A stretch of DNA of 64,000 bases. Origin: Nitrospira sp. (GTDB taxonomy: Bacteria > Nitrospirota > Thermodesulfovibrionia > Thermodesulfovibrionales > Dissulfurispiraceae). Positions 9,304 to 16,503 of the stretch are shown in pieces. A program made the position numbers and the translations under genes. The notes beneath the pieces were generated by a model. It saw only the letters and a list, made by a program, of their open reading frames with translations, was not told where the DNA came from and did no database searches. How positions within the stretch are numbered: position 1 is the stretch's first letter; each line of letters starts with the position of its first letter. Location: NCBI GenBank assembly GCA_002634385.1, contig NSJL01000006.1, forward strand, positions 62,001 through 126,000, read 5' to 3'.

Positions 9304-10167
9304 ATGGACGTTTTCAAGGAGAAAGCCGTCCTTTACGGGCGGATGATCAAAATAACCCATTCCGTCTTTGCGCTCCCCTTTGCCTTCACCGGAGCGATTC
9401 TGGCCGCATCGGGAGTCCCGTCCCTGGAGAAGCTGTTCTGGATTACCGTTGCCATGGCCGGAGCCCGGTCCGGCGCCATGGGGCTGAACAGGATTATTGA
9501 CAGAAAAATCGATGCGGAAAACCCGAGAACCGCGGGCAGGGAAATTCCCTCTGGCGCGATCCGGGTGCGGGATGCCGCCTTTTTTACCGTCATTTCCTTT
9601 GCGATACTGCTTTTCGCCGCATACATGCTGAACCCCCTCTGCCTTACGCTTTCCCCTCTGGCGCTCTTTGTTCTCCTCCTTTATTCCTATACGAAGAGGT
9701 TTACCTGGATGGCCCACTTCGTCCTGGGGATCGCCATTGCCGCGGCCCCGCTGGGGGCATGGATCGCGGTGCGCGGAACCTTCGATGCGGAGATCGTTCC
9801 TCTTAGCATCGCCGTGGTGTTCTGGCTTGCGGGCTTCGATGTGCTCTATGCCCTCCAGGATGTGGAATTCGACAGGAGCTACGGACTCCATTCGATCCCC
9901 CAGCGGTTCGGCATCCGTAATGCGTTGCTTCTCTCCCGGACCTTCCACAGTATCACCTGGGTACTGCTGGGACTGACCGGGGTCCTCTTTCATCTCAATT
10001 TCTTTTACTGGACAGGCATGGCGTTCGTTGCGGGCCTGCTGCTCTACGAGCACTCCCTGGTGAAGCCCCATGACCTGAGCAGGCTGGATATGGCCTTCTT
10101 CAACATGAACGGGTATATCAGCGTCGCCGTATTCGTTTTTACCTCCCTGTCTCTTATACGATGGTAA
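9304..10167 (+). CDS. mqnP: UbiA-family prenyltransferase, probable MqnP
   Basis: A 287-residue membrane prenyltransferase. The two Asp-rich motifs that bind Mg-prenyl diphosphate are seen: NRIIDRKIDAENPRTAGREIP (NxxxDxxxD type) at about residues 60-80 and DVEFDRSYGLHSIP at about 190-205. Eight or so hydrophobic helices surround them. The opening KEKAVLYGRMIKITHSVFALPFAF is typical of the UbiA-like group now named MqnP, which prenylates the naphthoate intermediate of the futalosine menaquinone pathway. The gene that follows looks like an aminodeoxyfutalosine or methylthioadenosine deaminase, which supports that reading. The start ATG at 9304 is chosen because residues upstream are unlike the family and a -10 box sits just before it. 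UbiA activity on 4-hydroxybenzoate is the alternative. Confidence 0.85.
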   Translation: MDVFKEKAVLYGRMIKITHSVFALPFAFTGAILAASGVPSLEKLFWITVAMAGARSGAMGLNRIIDRKIDAENPRTAGREIPSGAIRVRDAAFFTVISFAILLFAAYMLNPLCLTLSPLALFVLLLYSYTKRFTWMAHFVLGIAIAAAPLGAWIAVRGTFDAEIVPLSIAVVFWLAGFDVLYALQDVEFDRSYGLHSIPQRFGIRNALLLSRTFHSITWVLLGLTGVLFHLNFFYWTGMAFVAGLLLYEHSLVKPHDLSRLDMAFFNMNGYISVAVFVFTSLSLIRW

Positions 10168-10227
10168 GAAATGGGGTGCCGGGCGGGCCGGCATGCCCCT
10201 GCCGTCACTCTTTACGAAAAAAGAACA

Positions 10228-10251
10228 AGGGTGTGTTTGCAAACACACCCT
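10228..10251. repeat. Perfect 24-base palindrome made of two fused MITE ends
   Basis: AGGGTGTGTTTG is followed directly by its exact reverse complement. Each arm matches the terminal repeat of the 16160 element. It sits immediately before the AAGGAG ribosome binding site of the amidohydrolase at 10268, so in mRNA it would form a hairpin beside the translation start. Confidence 0.75.
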
Positions 10252-10267
10252 AAGGAGACTGTTCCCT

Positions 10268-11596
10268 ATGGAATCTGTCGATTGCATTCTGTGCGGAGAG
10301 TATGTCCTGCCGATGGACAGCACCCATCGGGTGCTGAGAAACGGCGCGGTTGCGGTACGGGACGGTGTCATCAGGGAAGTGGGTGCTTCTGAAGAGATCC
10401 TGAAGAGATACACTGCACCCCGTATCAAAGAGGGCAGGGACAGGGCGGTCCTCCCCGGACTTGTCAATACCCACACCCATGCCGCCATGGTGTTCTTCAG
10501 GGGCCTTGCCGATGATCTTCCCCTCAAGGATTGGCTCGAAAACCATATCTGGCCCGCAGAGGGCAGGTGGCTCAGCCCCGCCTTTATTACCGATGCCATC
10601 GAGCTGGCGTGCCTCGAGATGCTCAAGGCGGGAATTACCACCTACAGCGACATGTATTTCTTTGGAGAGACCACCGCGGTGGCGACGAAGAGGATGGGGA
10701 TGCGGGCGGTGCTGGGGGCGGGAATCGTCGACTTCCCCACGAAAACGGGAAAGAACGCGGACGACTACCTGCGCAATGCTGAAGAATTTATTGCGGACTG
10801 GAAGGGCGACGCGATGATTTCCCCGTGCCTCTCCCCCCATTCCGCCTATGCGTGCAGCCCGGAGACCCTGTCGAAGATCAGGGGGGCAGCGGAGAGATGG
10901 GGGGTCCCCATCAGCATACACCTTTCCGAAACGGAGTGGGAGGTGCAGGAGATCCTCTCCCGCTACGGAAAACGTCCCGTGGAGCACCTCGATTCCCTCG
11001 GGCTGTTGAGCGAAAGGCTCCTGGCCGCGCACTGCGTTCACCTGGACGGCAGGGAGATCGGACTCCTTTCCGAAAGGGGGGTGGGGGTTTCCCATTGCAT
11101 AGAGAGCAACCTGAAACTGGCCTCCGGGATAGCCCCCGTTCCGGAGATGCTTGCGGGGGGAATACGGGTTACTTTCGGTACTGACGGGGCTGCGAGCAAT
11201 AACGATCTGAATGTCTTCAGCGAGATGTCCACCGCCGCAAAGCTCCATAAGGCGTTGGCAAAGGACCCGACCGCCCTCGATGCCCGGACGGTCCTCCTCA
11301 TGGCGACACGGTGGGGGGCGGAGGTGCTGGGGTTGGGCGCTACTGTCGGGAGTATCGAGGAAGGGAAGCGGGCGGACCTGATTACCGTCGATCTCCGGAA
11401 GCCCCATCTTGTTCCCCGGTATGACATTTACTCCCACCTGGCGTATTCCACCATGGCCTCCGATGTGGATACCGTCCTGGTGGACGGCGTGCCGATCGTG
11501 GAGAACAAGGCTTTCCTGAGGGGAGACGAGGAGGGGATACTGCACAAAGCGATGCAATGGGGAAGGAAAATCGCCTTATGTAATGCACACCTGTAA
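10268..11596 (+). CDS. Amidohydrolase, MtaD/MqnX type (purine nucleoside deaminase)
   Basis: A 442-residue cytosolic amidohydrolase of the 5'-methylthioadenosine / S-adenosylhomocysteine deaminase group, which also contains aminodeoxyfutalosine deaminase MqnX. Metal and catalytic residues visible: the HxH of VNTHTHAAM, the His and Glu of ISIHLSETEWE, AHCVHLDG, and the Asp of FGTDGAASNN. The N- and C-terminal beta-sandwich segments are present, with GSIEEGKRADL typical of the latter. The start ATG at 10268 has AAGGAG eight bases upstream. It is the second gene after the MqnP-like prenyltransferase, so a menaquinone role is favoured. MtaD activity in the methionine salvage pathway is the main alternative; sequence alone does not separate them. 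Confidence 0.85.
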   Translation: MESVDCILCGEYVLPMDSTHRVLRNGAVAVRDGVIREVGASEEILKRYTAPRIKEGRDRAVLPGLVNTHTHAAMVFFRGLADDLPLKDWLENHIWPAEGRWLSPAFITDAIELACLEMLKAGITTYSDMYFFGETTAVATKRMGMRAVLGAGIVDFPTKTGKNADDYLRNAEEFIADWKGDAMISPCLSPHSAYACSPETLSKIRGAAERWGVPISIHLSETEWEVQEILSRYGKRPVEHLDSLGLLSERLLAAHCVHLDGREIGLLSERGVGVSHCIESNLKLASGIAPVPEMLAGGIRVTFGTDGAASNNDLNVFSEMSTAAKLHKALAKDPTALDARTVLLMATRWGAEVLGLGATVGSIEEGKRADLITVDLRKPHLVPRYDIYSHLAYSTMASDVDTVLVDGVPIVENKAFLRGDEEGILHKAMQWGRKIALCNAHL

Positions 11597-11770
11597 AATA
11601 TCCTCACTCTCCCCGGATACTGCCGCCGGGGGTGCAATGAAAAGTGGTGCACAAAAAGAGACACAGAGGAGGGGAGACAGCAGGGAGGAGAGTGATAGAG
11701 GGAGTGATCTGAACAGGGATCCTCTGGTGTGGGTCCCCCTTGGGGGGAACACCTTTCCGCTCAACTTCCA

Positions 11771-11861
11771 CCCCAAAAAGTCTTCGACTTTCCGGGGACC
11801 CCGTTTCTCGCCCGGCCTCCCGCCTTCTGCCCCAGAAAGACTCTGTCTTTCCGGTGACCCC
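11771..11861. repeat. Two 32-base hairpin modules shared with the 16160 element
   Basis: Module one (11771-11802) reads CCCCAAAAAGTCTTCGACTT then TCCGGGGACCCC. Module two (11830-11861) reads CCCCAGAAAGACTCTGTCTT then TCCGGTGACCCC. The 16160 element carries two of the same kind. The arms pair around a short loop and all end in GACCCC. They mark this gap as derived from the same repeat family, although no clear terminal repeats were found here. Confidence 0.7.
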
Positions 11862-12129
11862 TGTCTCTCTTTACCGTATGTCCGGGGAGGCTACGACAGC
11901 CCGCTCCACCCTCCCTGGTTCCGCCTGGGCTGGCGAAGCCGCTTCCAAGGCATTCGTCCCCCCTGTGCATGCCTGTTTCGGGCGTTACCTGCCCCCTCTG
12001 ATATTCCAGACACTCGCTGCAGAGAAGAGGATACCCCCTTGCCCCCTGTCTCTCTCTCTACCTCTACCTTTACCTCTACCTGCCTTTGCCCCCTGCGCCC
12101 GATACGGGGATCATTTTGGGGGGGATTTA

Positions 12130-12138
12130 TGGTATAGT
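12130..12138 (+). promoter_or_regulatory. Extended -10 upstream of the response regulator
   Basis: TGGTATAGT lies 57 bases before the GTG start of the response regulator. A run of T follows (12146-12154). No clear -35 is seen. Confidence 0.45.
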
Positions 12139-12195
12139 GATACTGTTTTTTTTTGTTGATCCGGGCGATAACCATGCTATGGAGGGAGAACCGGC

Positions 12196-12594
12196 GTGCA
12201 AGAGATCATTCTTCTGGTTGACGACACCTTGATGATACACCGCATCGTGGGGCAGATCCTGAAGGAGTGCGGGTACCGGATACTCAAGGCGGAGAATGGG
12301 CAGAAGGGATACGAGATGGCGAAGACCTGGAAGCCCGATTTGATCATCATGGATGTGGAGATGCCGGTCATGGACGGCATCCAGGCCACTGCGCTGATAA
12401 AGGCCGACTTCTCCCTTTCCCACATTCCGCTTGTCATTCTGACCTCTCTCGGCAGCGAGGAGGATATTCAGCGGGCGTACGCTGCCGGGGCTGACGGTTT
12501 TCTGAATAAGCCCATCTCCCGGGACGATCTCCAGGCAACCATACGGAAGCTTCTCGATACGACAGGCGCGGGAGGGGAGGAATGCCGGACCTGA
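12196..12594 (+). CDS. Single-domain response regulator (CheY-like receiver)
   Basis: A 132-residue receiver domain with no output domain. The acidic pocket is VDD at residues 8-10. The phospho-acceptor is Asp53 in LIIMDVEMPVMDG, the switch Thr is in LVILTSLG, and the conserved Lys is in GFLNKPI. The start is the GTG at 12196 with GGAGGG ten bases upstream. Its 3' end overlaps the HD-GYP gene by 13 bases, so the two are translated together. Phosphorylation here probably controls the c-di-GMP phosphodiesterase encoded next, either by direct contact or as a split version of the usual receiver-HD-GYP fusion. No sensor kinase is adjacent. Confidence 0.93.
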   Translation: MQEIILLVDDTLMIHRIVGQILKECGYRILKAENGQKGYEMAKTWKPDLIIMDVEMPVMDGIQATALIKADFSLSHIPLVILTSLGSEEDIQRAYAAGADGFLNKPISRDDLQATIRKLLDTTGAGGEECRT

Positions 12595-14012
12595 CCGATC
12601 ATATGCCGGATACCTCTTTCCTGGAGAAGTCCATGGATCTTCTGAAGAACGCCCACCGTGTCCACTCCTTTGTTCTGGACTGCGAGGGAAATCCCCTCTC
12701 CCTCGGCAATAACGGATACGGGCAGTTGTCCTCCGCACGGTTTTTCCCCTTCGAGTACCGGGAGCCCATCGGGGGGCTCCTCTGTACCGCAGACGACGAG
12801 AAGATACTGGATGCGGCGGAGCCGCACATACGGGTTTGCATGGAAGGGGTGAACACCCTGCTCCAGAGGGAACTCGAAATCCAGCAAATGAGCAGCGAGA
12901 TACTGGACATCTCGGAATACATCAACTTTCTCTTTCAACTCGAACAGAAGCTCCTCGGCATACGGAAACTGTACGACTTCTGCGCGCTGCTCGTCTCGGA
13001 AGTGTCCGGGAAAATCGGCGCCGACAAGGCATTGATGTCTGTGCGGGACTCGGGCGACGATACCATTTCCATCTACCGGAACCTCTCCTCCGGGGAAGCC
13101 GCCGGAATAATGATGCAGGAGCCCTTTTCCCTCGCCCTGAATAAGAAAGATACCGTCCTTTCCACCCTGAAGGACGGGACTTCCGTGCTGGTATCCCCTG
13201 TTGTCGTCAAGGAGGGGGGAATCGGTTGTATCGCCTTTCTCCGGAGCCCCGAAAAGAGGTTTTTCACTGCGTATGAGAAGAAGCTGGTGGGCATCATGAA
13301 TCACAGTATCTCTTCCACGGTGGAGACCCTCAGACTGTACGACAACCTGAAGCAGCTGTACCTCAATACCGTCAAGTCCCTGGCTGCGGCCATCGATGCG
13401 AAGGACCCGCACACCCACGGGCATTCCTACCGGGTGGCGCGGTATTCCATGGCCATTGCGAAGGAACTGGGCTATGCCGAAGAGCTGATTGCCGACATAG
13501 AGATCTCTGCCTATATGCATGACCTCGGGAAGATCGGGGTGTCGGGGGCCTTGCTGAGGAAGCCGGAAAAGCTCACGGAGGAGGAGTACGAAGAGATAAA
13601 AAAGCATCCCTACTTCACCGGTAAGATCCTGGAGCCCATGCGTCTGCCTGATTTTATCGTGAATACTGCTGTCCAGCACCACGAGAGGATCGATGGAAAG
13701 GGATACCCGTACGGGCTCTCGGGGGAAAGCATTATCCCGTCCGCCCGCATTGTGGCGGTGGCCGATGTTTTCGACGCCCTGACCTCCGACAGGCCGTACC
13801 GGCCCGGAATGCCGGTGGAGAAGGCGCTGGACATCCTCTGCAGGGGAATCGGCACGCAGTTCGACCGCACCATGGTAGGGGCCCTGCTTACCGCCCTGCA
13901 GAAGGGGGAGAGGGTGAAGGAACTGGAGGATATCTATCCCTCGCTGAACCTGACCGATGCGGCTCTCTTCGACCGTTTCCTCGGGGAATGGTTCACCGAA
14001 CCGGCGGAGTAG
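12582..14012 (+). CDS. HD-GYP domain c-di-GMP phosphodiesterase with N-terminal sensor region
   Basis: A 476-residue protein. Residues 1 to about 110 form an uncharacterised, possibly ligand-binding region, including VHSFVLDCEGNPLSLGNNGYGQLSS-type sequence. Residues about 130-260 look like a GAF domain. The HD-GYP domain occupies about 265-450: DPHTHGHSYRVARYS, the metal-binding HD in AYMHDLGKIG, HHERIDGKGYPYGLSG (the GYP motif) and VADVFDALTSDRPYRP. HD-GYP proteins hydrolyse c-di-GMP to GMP or pGpG. The start ATG at 12582 follows GGAGGGGAGGA directly; ATG at 12603 is possible. It pairs with the receiver gene it overlaps. Confidence 0.92.
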   Translation: MPDLTDHMPDTSFLEKSMDLLKNAHRVHSFVLDCEGNPLSLGNNGYGQLSSARFFPFEYREPIGGLLCTADDEKILDAAEPHIRVCMEGVNTLLQRELEIQQMSSEILDISEYINFLFQLEQKLLGIRKLYDFCALLVSEVSGKIGADKALMSVRDSGDDTISIYRNLSSGEAAGIMMQEPFSLALNKKDTVLSTLKDGTSVLVSPVVVKEGGIGCIAFLRSPEKRFFTAYEKKLVGIMNHSISSTVETLRLYDNLKQLYLNTVKSLAAAIDAKDPHTHGHSYRVARYSMAIAKELGYAEELIADIEISAYMHDLGKIGVSGALLRKPEKLTEEEYEEIKKHPYFTGKILEPMRLPDFIVNTAVQHHERIDGKGYPYGLSGESIIPSARIVAVADVFDALTSDRPYRPGMPVEKALDILCRGIGTQFDRTMVGALLTALQKGERVKELEDIYPSLNLTDAALFDRFLGEWFTEPAE

Positions 14013-14115
14013 GCTCTTTTCCTCCGCTGCCCCTCTTTCCGGTGAGCTTCTTCTTGTTTTTTCCCGGGTGCGCCCATGCCCCCCGGGCGTCTGTCTGGCC
14101 CTCTTCCCGCCGGTA

Positions 14116-14124
14116 TGGTACTAT
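14116..14124 (+). promoter_or_regulatory. Extended -10 upstream of the DUF155-like gene
   Basis: TGGTACTAT lies 30 bases before the ATG at 14155. An AAGGA ribosome binding site lies between. Confidence 0.4.
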
Positions 14125-14154
14125 TCATAGAAGAACGGGAGCAAGGAACAGAAC

Positions 14155-15261
14155 ATGACCGGCGGGAACGGGACAGTGATGATACGGACGGGCCGCATTC
14201 TCATCTACCGGCTCTATGATATCGCCTATGAGATCGACCTCTCGAAGGTGGAGGAGAAGCTCAAAGAGGCCGCCAAGAGGCTCAGGATCGAAAGAAGGCC
14301 CTTCAGCAAGGCCTTCGAGTTTACCAATCCTCCCGTGGTTTTCCAGTTGACGGGCAGAGAGAAGATCATCAACGGAGCGGGATTCAGGGTAAATGTCTAT
14401 AGCAGGGCGTACGAGTACGGGGTGGTCAGCATCATCCTCGAGATCCCGGTGTCCGATATGGAAATCGCCCGCTTTCAGGAGCTGGCGCTGGCCCTGGAAG
14501 AGGACGACGGGATTGACCGCGAATGCAGGGACCAGCTTACCCAGGTGATCTCCATCCTGGGCGACTCCCTGATAGCACCCGAGATCAGCAGCTTTGAGGA
14601 GGACTACACCGTCTTCTTCATCACTGCCCTTTCGCCTGAAATGGATATGAACGAGTTTCTCTCCCGCTATGATATTTCAAAGCTTATGCTCTACGAGGAG
14701 GAGCCGCTGTCGGTCCGCATCCGCGACGAGCTTATGGTATGGCGCTTCTCGTACCACCGGAATGACGGGGTGGTGCTGACCTGGGATAATGCCCTGATCA
14801 TGGAGCCGTCCGGGAGCATGGATATCCCGGACATCCTCGAGTTCGCCAATGCGCAGTTTCTCGAGCTCCGGTATTATGATCACATTGTGGACAGGGAGCT
14901 GTATCGCATTTACGAGAGCATTTCCGCCAAGGGAGCGCTTTCTATCTGGAAGATACGGAAATACGAGGAGCTTGCGGCGAAAGTAATGCGGACCGTGGCG
15001 GAGCTGACCGATATCACCGAGAAGATCGATAACTCCCTCAAGGTGACCGAGGACGTTTATTACGCCAAGATCTACATGGCCGCCCTGAAGATCTTCAGGG
15101 TGAAGGAGTGGGAGGGGAGCATCAAGAGGAAGCTGGATCTGGTTGCGCGGGTGTATGATATGCTCTACCGTGAGATCGCGAACAAGAGGACAGAGCTGCT
15201 CGAAGCTGCAATCGTGCTTCTGATTATCGTGGAGATCGTGCTTTTCCTCTTCAGAGGGTGA
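14155..15261 (+). CDS. DUF155/RMND1-like membrane protein
   Basis: A 368-residue protein with no N-terminal signal and one C-terminal transmembrane helix (LLEAAIVLLIIVEIVLFLF, the last 22 residues). The central part has LTWDNALIMEPSG, then DIPDILEFANAQFLELRYYD followed by HIVDRELYRIYE. It closes with a long helical region before the tail anchor. These segments follow the pattern of DUF155 proteins, the group that includes yeast RMD1 and mitochondrial RMND1. Bacterial members have no settled function. The gene stop overlaps the stop of the convergent L,D-transpeptidase by 11 bases. The family call is from remembered pattern, not an alignment. Confidence 0.7.
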   Translation: MTGGNGTVMIRTGRILIYRLYDIAYEIDLSKVEEKLKEAAKRLRIERRPFSKAFEFTNPPVVFQLTGREKIINGAGFRVNVYSRAYEYGVVSIILEIPVSDMEIARFQELALALEEDDGIDRECRDQLTQVISILGDSLIAPEISSFEEDYTVFFITALSPEMDMNEFLSRYDISKLMLYEEEPLSVRIRDELMVWRFSYHRNDGVVLTWDNALIMEPSGSMDIPDILEFANAQFLELRYYDHIVDRELYRIYESISAKGALSIWKIRKYEELAAKVMRTVAELTDITEKIDNSLKVTEDVYYAKIYMAALKIFRVKEWEGSIKRKLDLVARVYDMLYREIANKRTELLEAAIVLLIIVEIVLFLFRG

Positions 15262-16123
15262 TGTCTTCCGCTATCCCCTTTTTTTCCCGTACGATCTTTT
15301 CTACCTTTTTCCAGTCCACCCGGTGTATCGCCCCGGCCTTTTCGATGAGCCGTCTCGCCTCTCCGCCGAGATCCACTCCCTTCCTGTAGATATCGCGGTG
15401 GACCTCAAGGTAGTATCTTCCCCTGTCCGAGAGGGCGAACTTTACGGGGACATAGATAATTTCACCGGGGGTGGCGATCTCCACCTCTTTGAAAAGTTTT
15501 TCCATGTGCTCGGGAAGCATCCGGACGCAGCCGTGGCTTCTGAACTGGTAGACGGAAGTGGGCCAGATGGTTTCGTGGATCTCGATTCCGCTGAGGGAGG
15601 TCCGTATGACATGCCTGCCCAGGGGGTTATCCGGACCGGGAGAGATAACTTTTTCCACCGGTTTCCCTTCCCGGGCCATTTCCTGCTGAATGGACTTGGG
15701 CACGAACCATTTGGGGTTCTTCTGTTTGTTTCTTACTTCAAAAAGTCCCACGGGGGTGCGCCAGTCTGTTTTGTCTGCTGCCACCGGCATACCGAGCCCC
15801 ACCGGGAAGGCCATTTCCAGGCGTCTCTCCTTGAAGAAATAGAGCATTTTGTCGGGGACGTTGATGAGAATTCCCCTCTCCTTGATCTTCGGAATGATCT
15901 TTATTGTATTGACCCGGAGCTTTTGGCCGATCCGGAGAAGGCTTTTCGTATCGAGACGGTTTTCTTCCACGATATGCGACCATTTCACCCCGAGTTTCGC
16001 ACCGATTCCTTCGATGGTATCGCCCTGGACGACGTGGTACATGGTAATATCCCCTGTGAGATTGGCATGGCACACAAGCGGAAAGAGAGCCATGAAAGCG
16101 AGAGAGAGCAGCATCCTGATCAT
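15251..16123 (-). CDS. LysM and L,D-transpeptidase (YkuD) protein
   Basis: A 290-residue periplasmic cell-wall enzyme. A signal peptide covers residues 1-20 (MIRMLLSLAFMALFPLVCHA). A LysM peptidoglycan-binding domain follows at about 28-72 (YHVVQGDTIEGIGAKLGVKW and LRIGQKLRV). The YkuD catalytic domain runs from about 85 to 220, with His183 in EIHET and catalytic Cys199 in RSHGCVRM. Such enzymes make 3-3 crosslinks in peptidoglycan or attach proteins to it. A tail of about 70 residues rich in charged residues follows the domain. The gene is convergent with the DUF155-like gene. The MITE lies just upstream of its start. Confidence 0.93.
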   Translation of the reverse strand: MIRMLLSLAFMALFPLVCHANLTGDITMYHVVQGDTIEGIGAKLGVKWSHIVEENRLDTKSLLRIGQKLRVNTIKIIPKIKERGILINVPDKMLYFFKERRLEMAFPVGLGMPVAADKTDWRTPVGLFEVRNKQKNPKWFVPKSIQQEMAREGKPVEKVISPGPDNPLGRHVIRTSLSGIEIHETIWPTSVYQFRSHGCVRMLPEHMEKLFKEVEIATPGEIIYVPVKFALSDRGRYYLEVHRDIYRKGVDLGGEARRLIEKAGAIHRVDWKKVEKIVREKKGIAEDITL

Positions 16124-16159
16124 ATGAACCGTATCCTCTGTAATCGGTAATAAGTATTA

Positions 16160-16434
16160 GGGTGTGTCTGCAAACTATCTTCTACTGCGACCGGCTGCAG
16201 AGTCCCCGGATCTTCGTTCCACCCCAAAAGATCTCTGATCTTTCGGGGACCCCGGATCATCGTTGTCCCGGGTACATCGTCCTCAACGTAGCTCTGCTAC
16301 GCCTCCGGGCGCTGTTGCTGCCCCAAAGAATCTTCGATTCTTCGGGGACCCCTGTTTTTTTCCGGGGTTCTGGGACGCCTCGCCCAGGAACTCTTCGCTC
16401 GATCTCGCTACGAACCCAGTGTGCAGACACACCC
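16160..16434. mobile_element. 275-bp MITE-like element with inverted ends and TA flanks
   Basis: The left end GGGTGTGTCTGCAAACT and the right end (reverse complement GGGTGTGTCTGCACACT) match at 16 of 17 bases. A TA dinucleotide lies outside each end (16158-16159 and 16435-16436), the target duplication expected of Tc1/mariner or IS630-type transposition. There is no coding potential. Inside are two 32-base hairpin modules (16222-16253 and 16321-16352), each of the form CCCCAAA...TTCGGGGACCCC. Partial or solo relatives of its ends recur at 3330, 7307, 10228, 48941 and 50709. It must be moved by a transposase encoded elsewhere, if it is active at all. Confidence 0.8.
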
Positions 16435-16503
16435 TAGAACGCGGCAAATTCATATGATAAAATAACGTAAGGAAAAAATAAATCCGAAATCCGGAGGACA
16501 TGA

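Larger units (their letters stand above)
11597..12195. other. Repeat-rich intergenic region without a supportable gene
   Basis: The 599 bases hold no ORF that resembles a protein. From 11650 to 11710 the plus strand is GA-rich. Two hairpin modules lie at 11771-11861. From 12040 to 12085 there is a pyrimidine tract of CTCT and CTCTAC units. The promoter of the response regulator lies at its right end. Confidence 0.7.
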
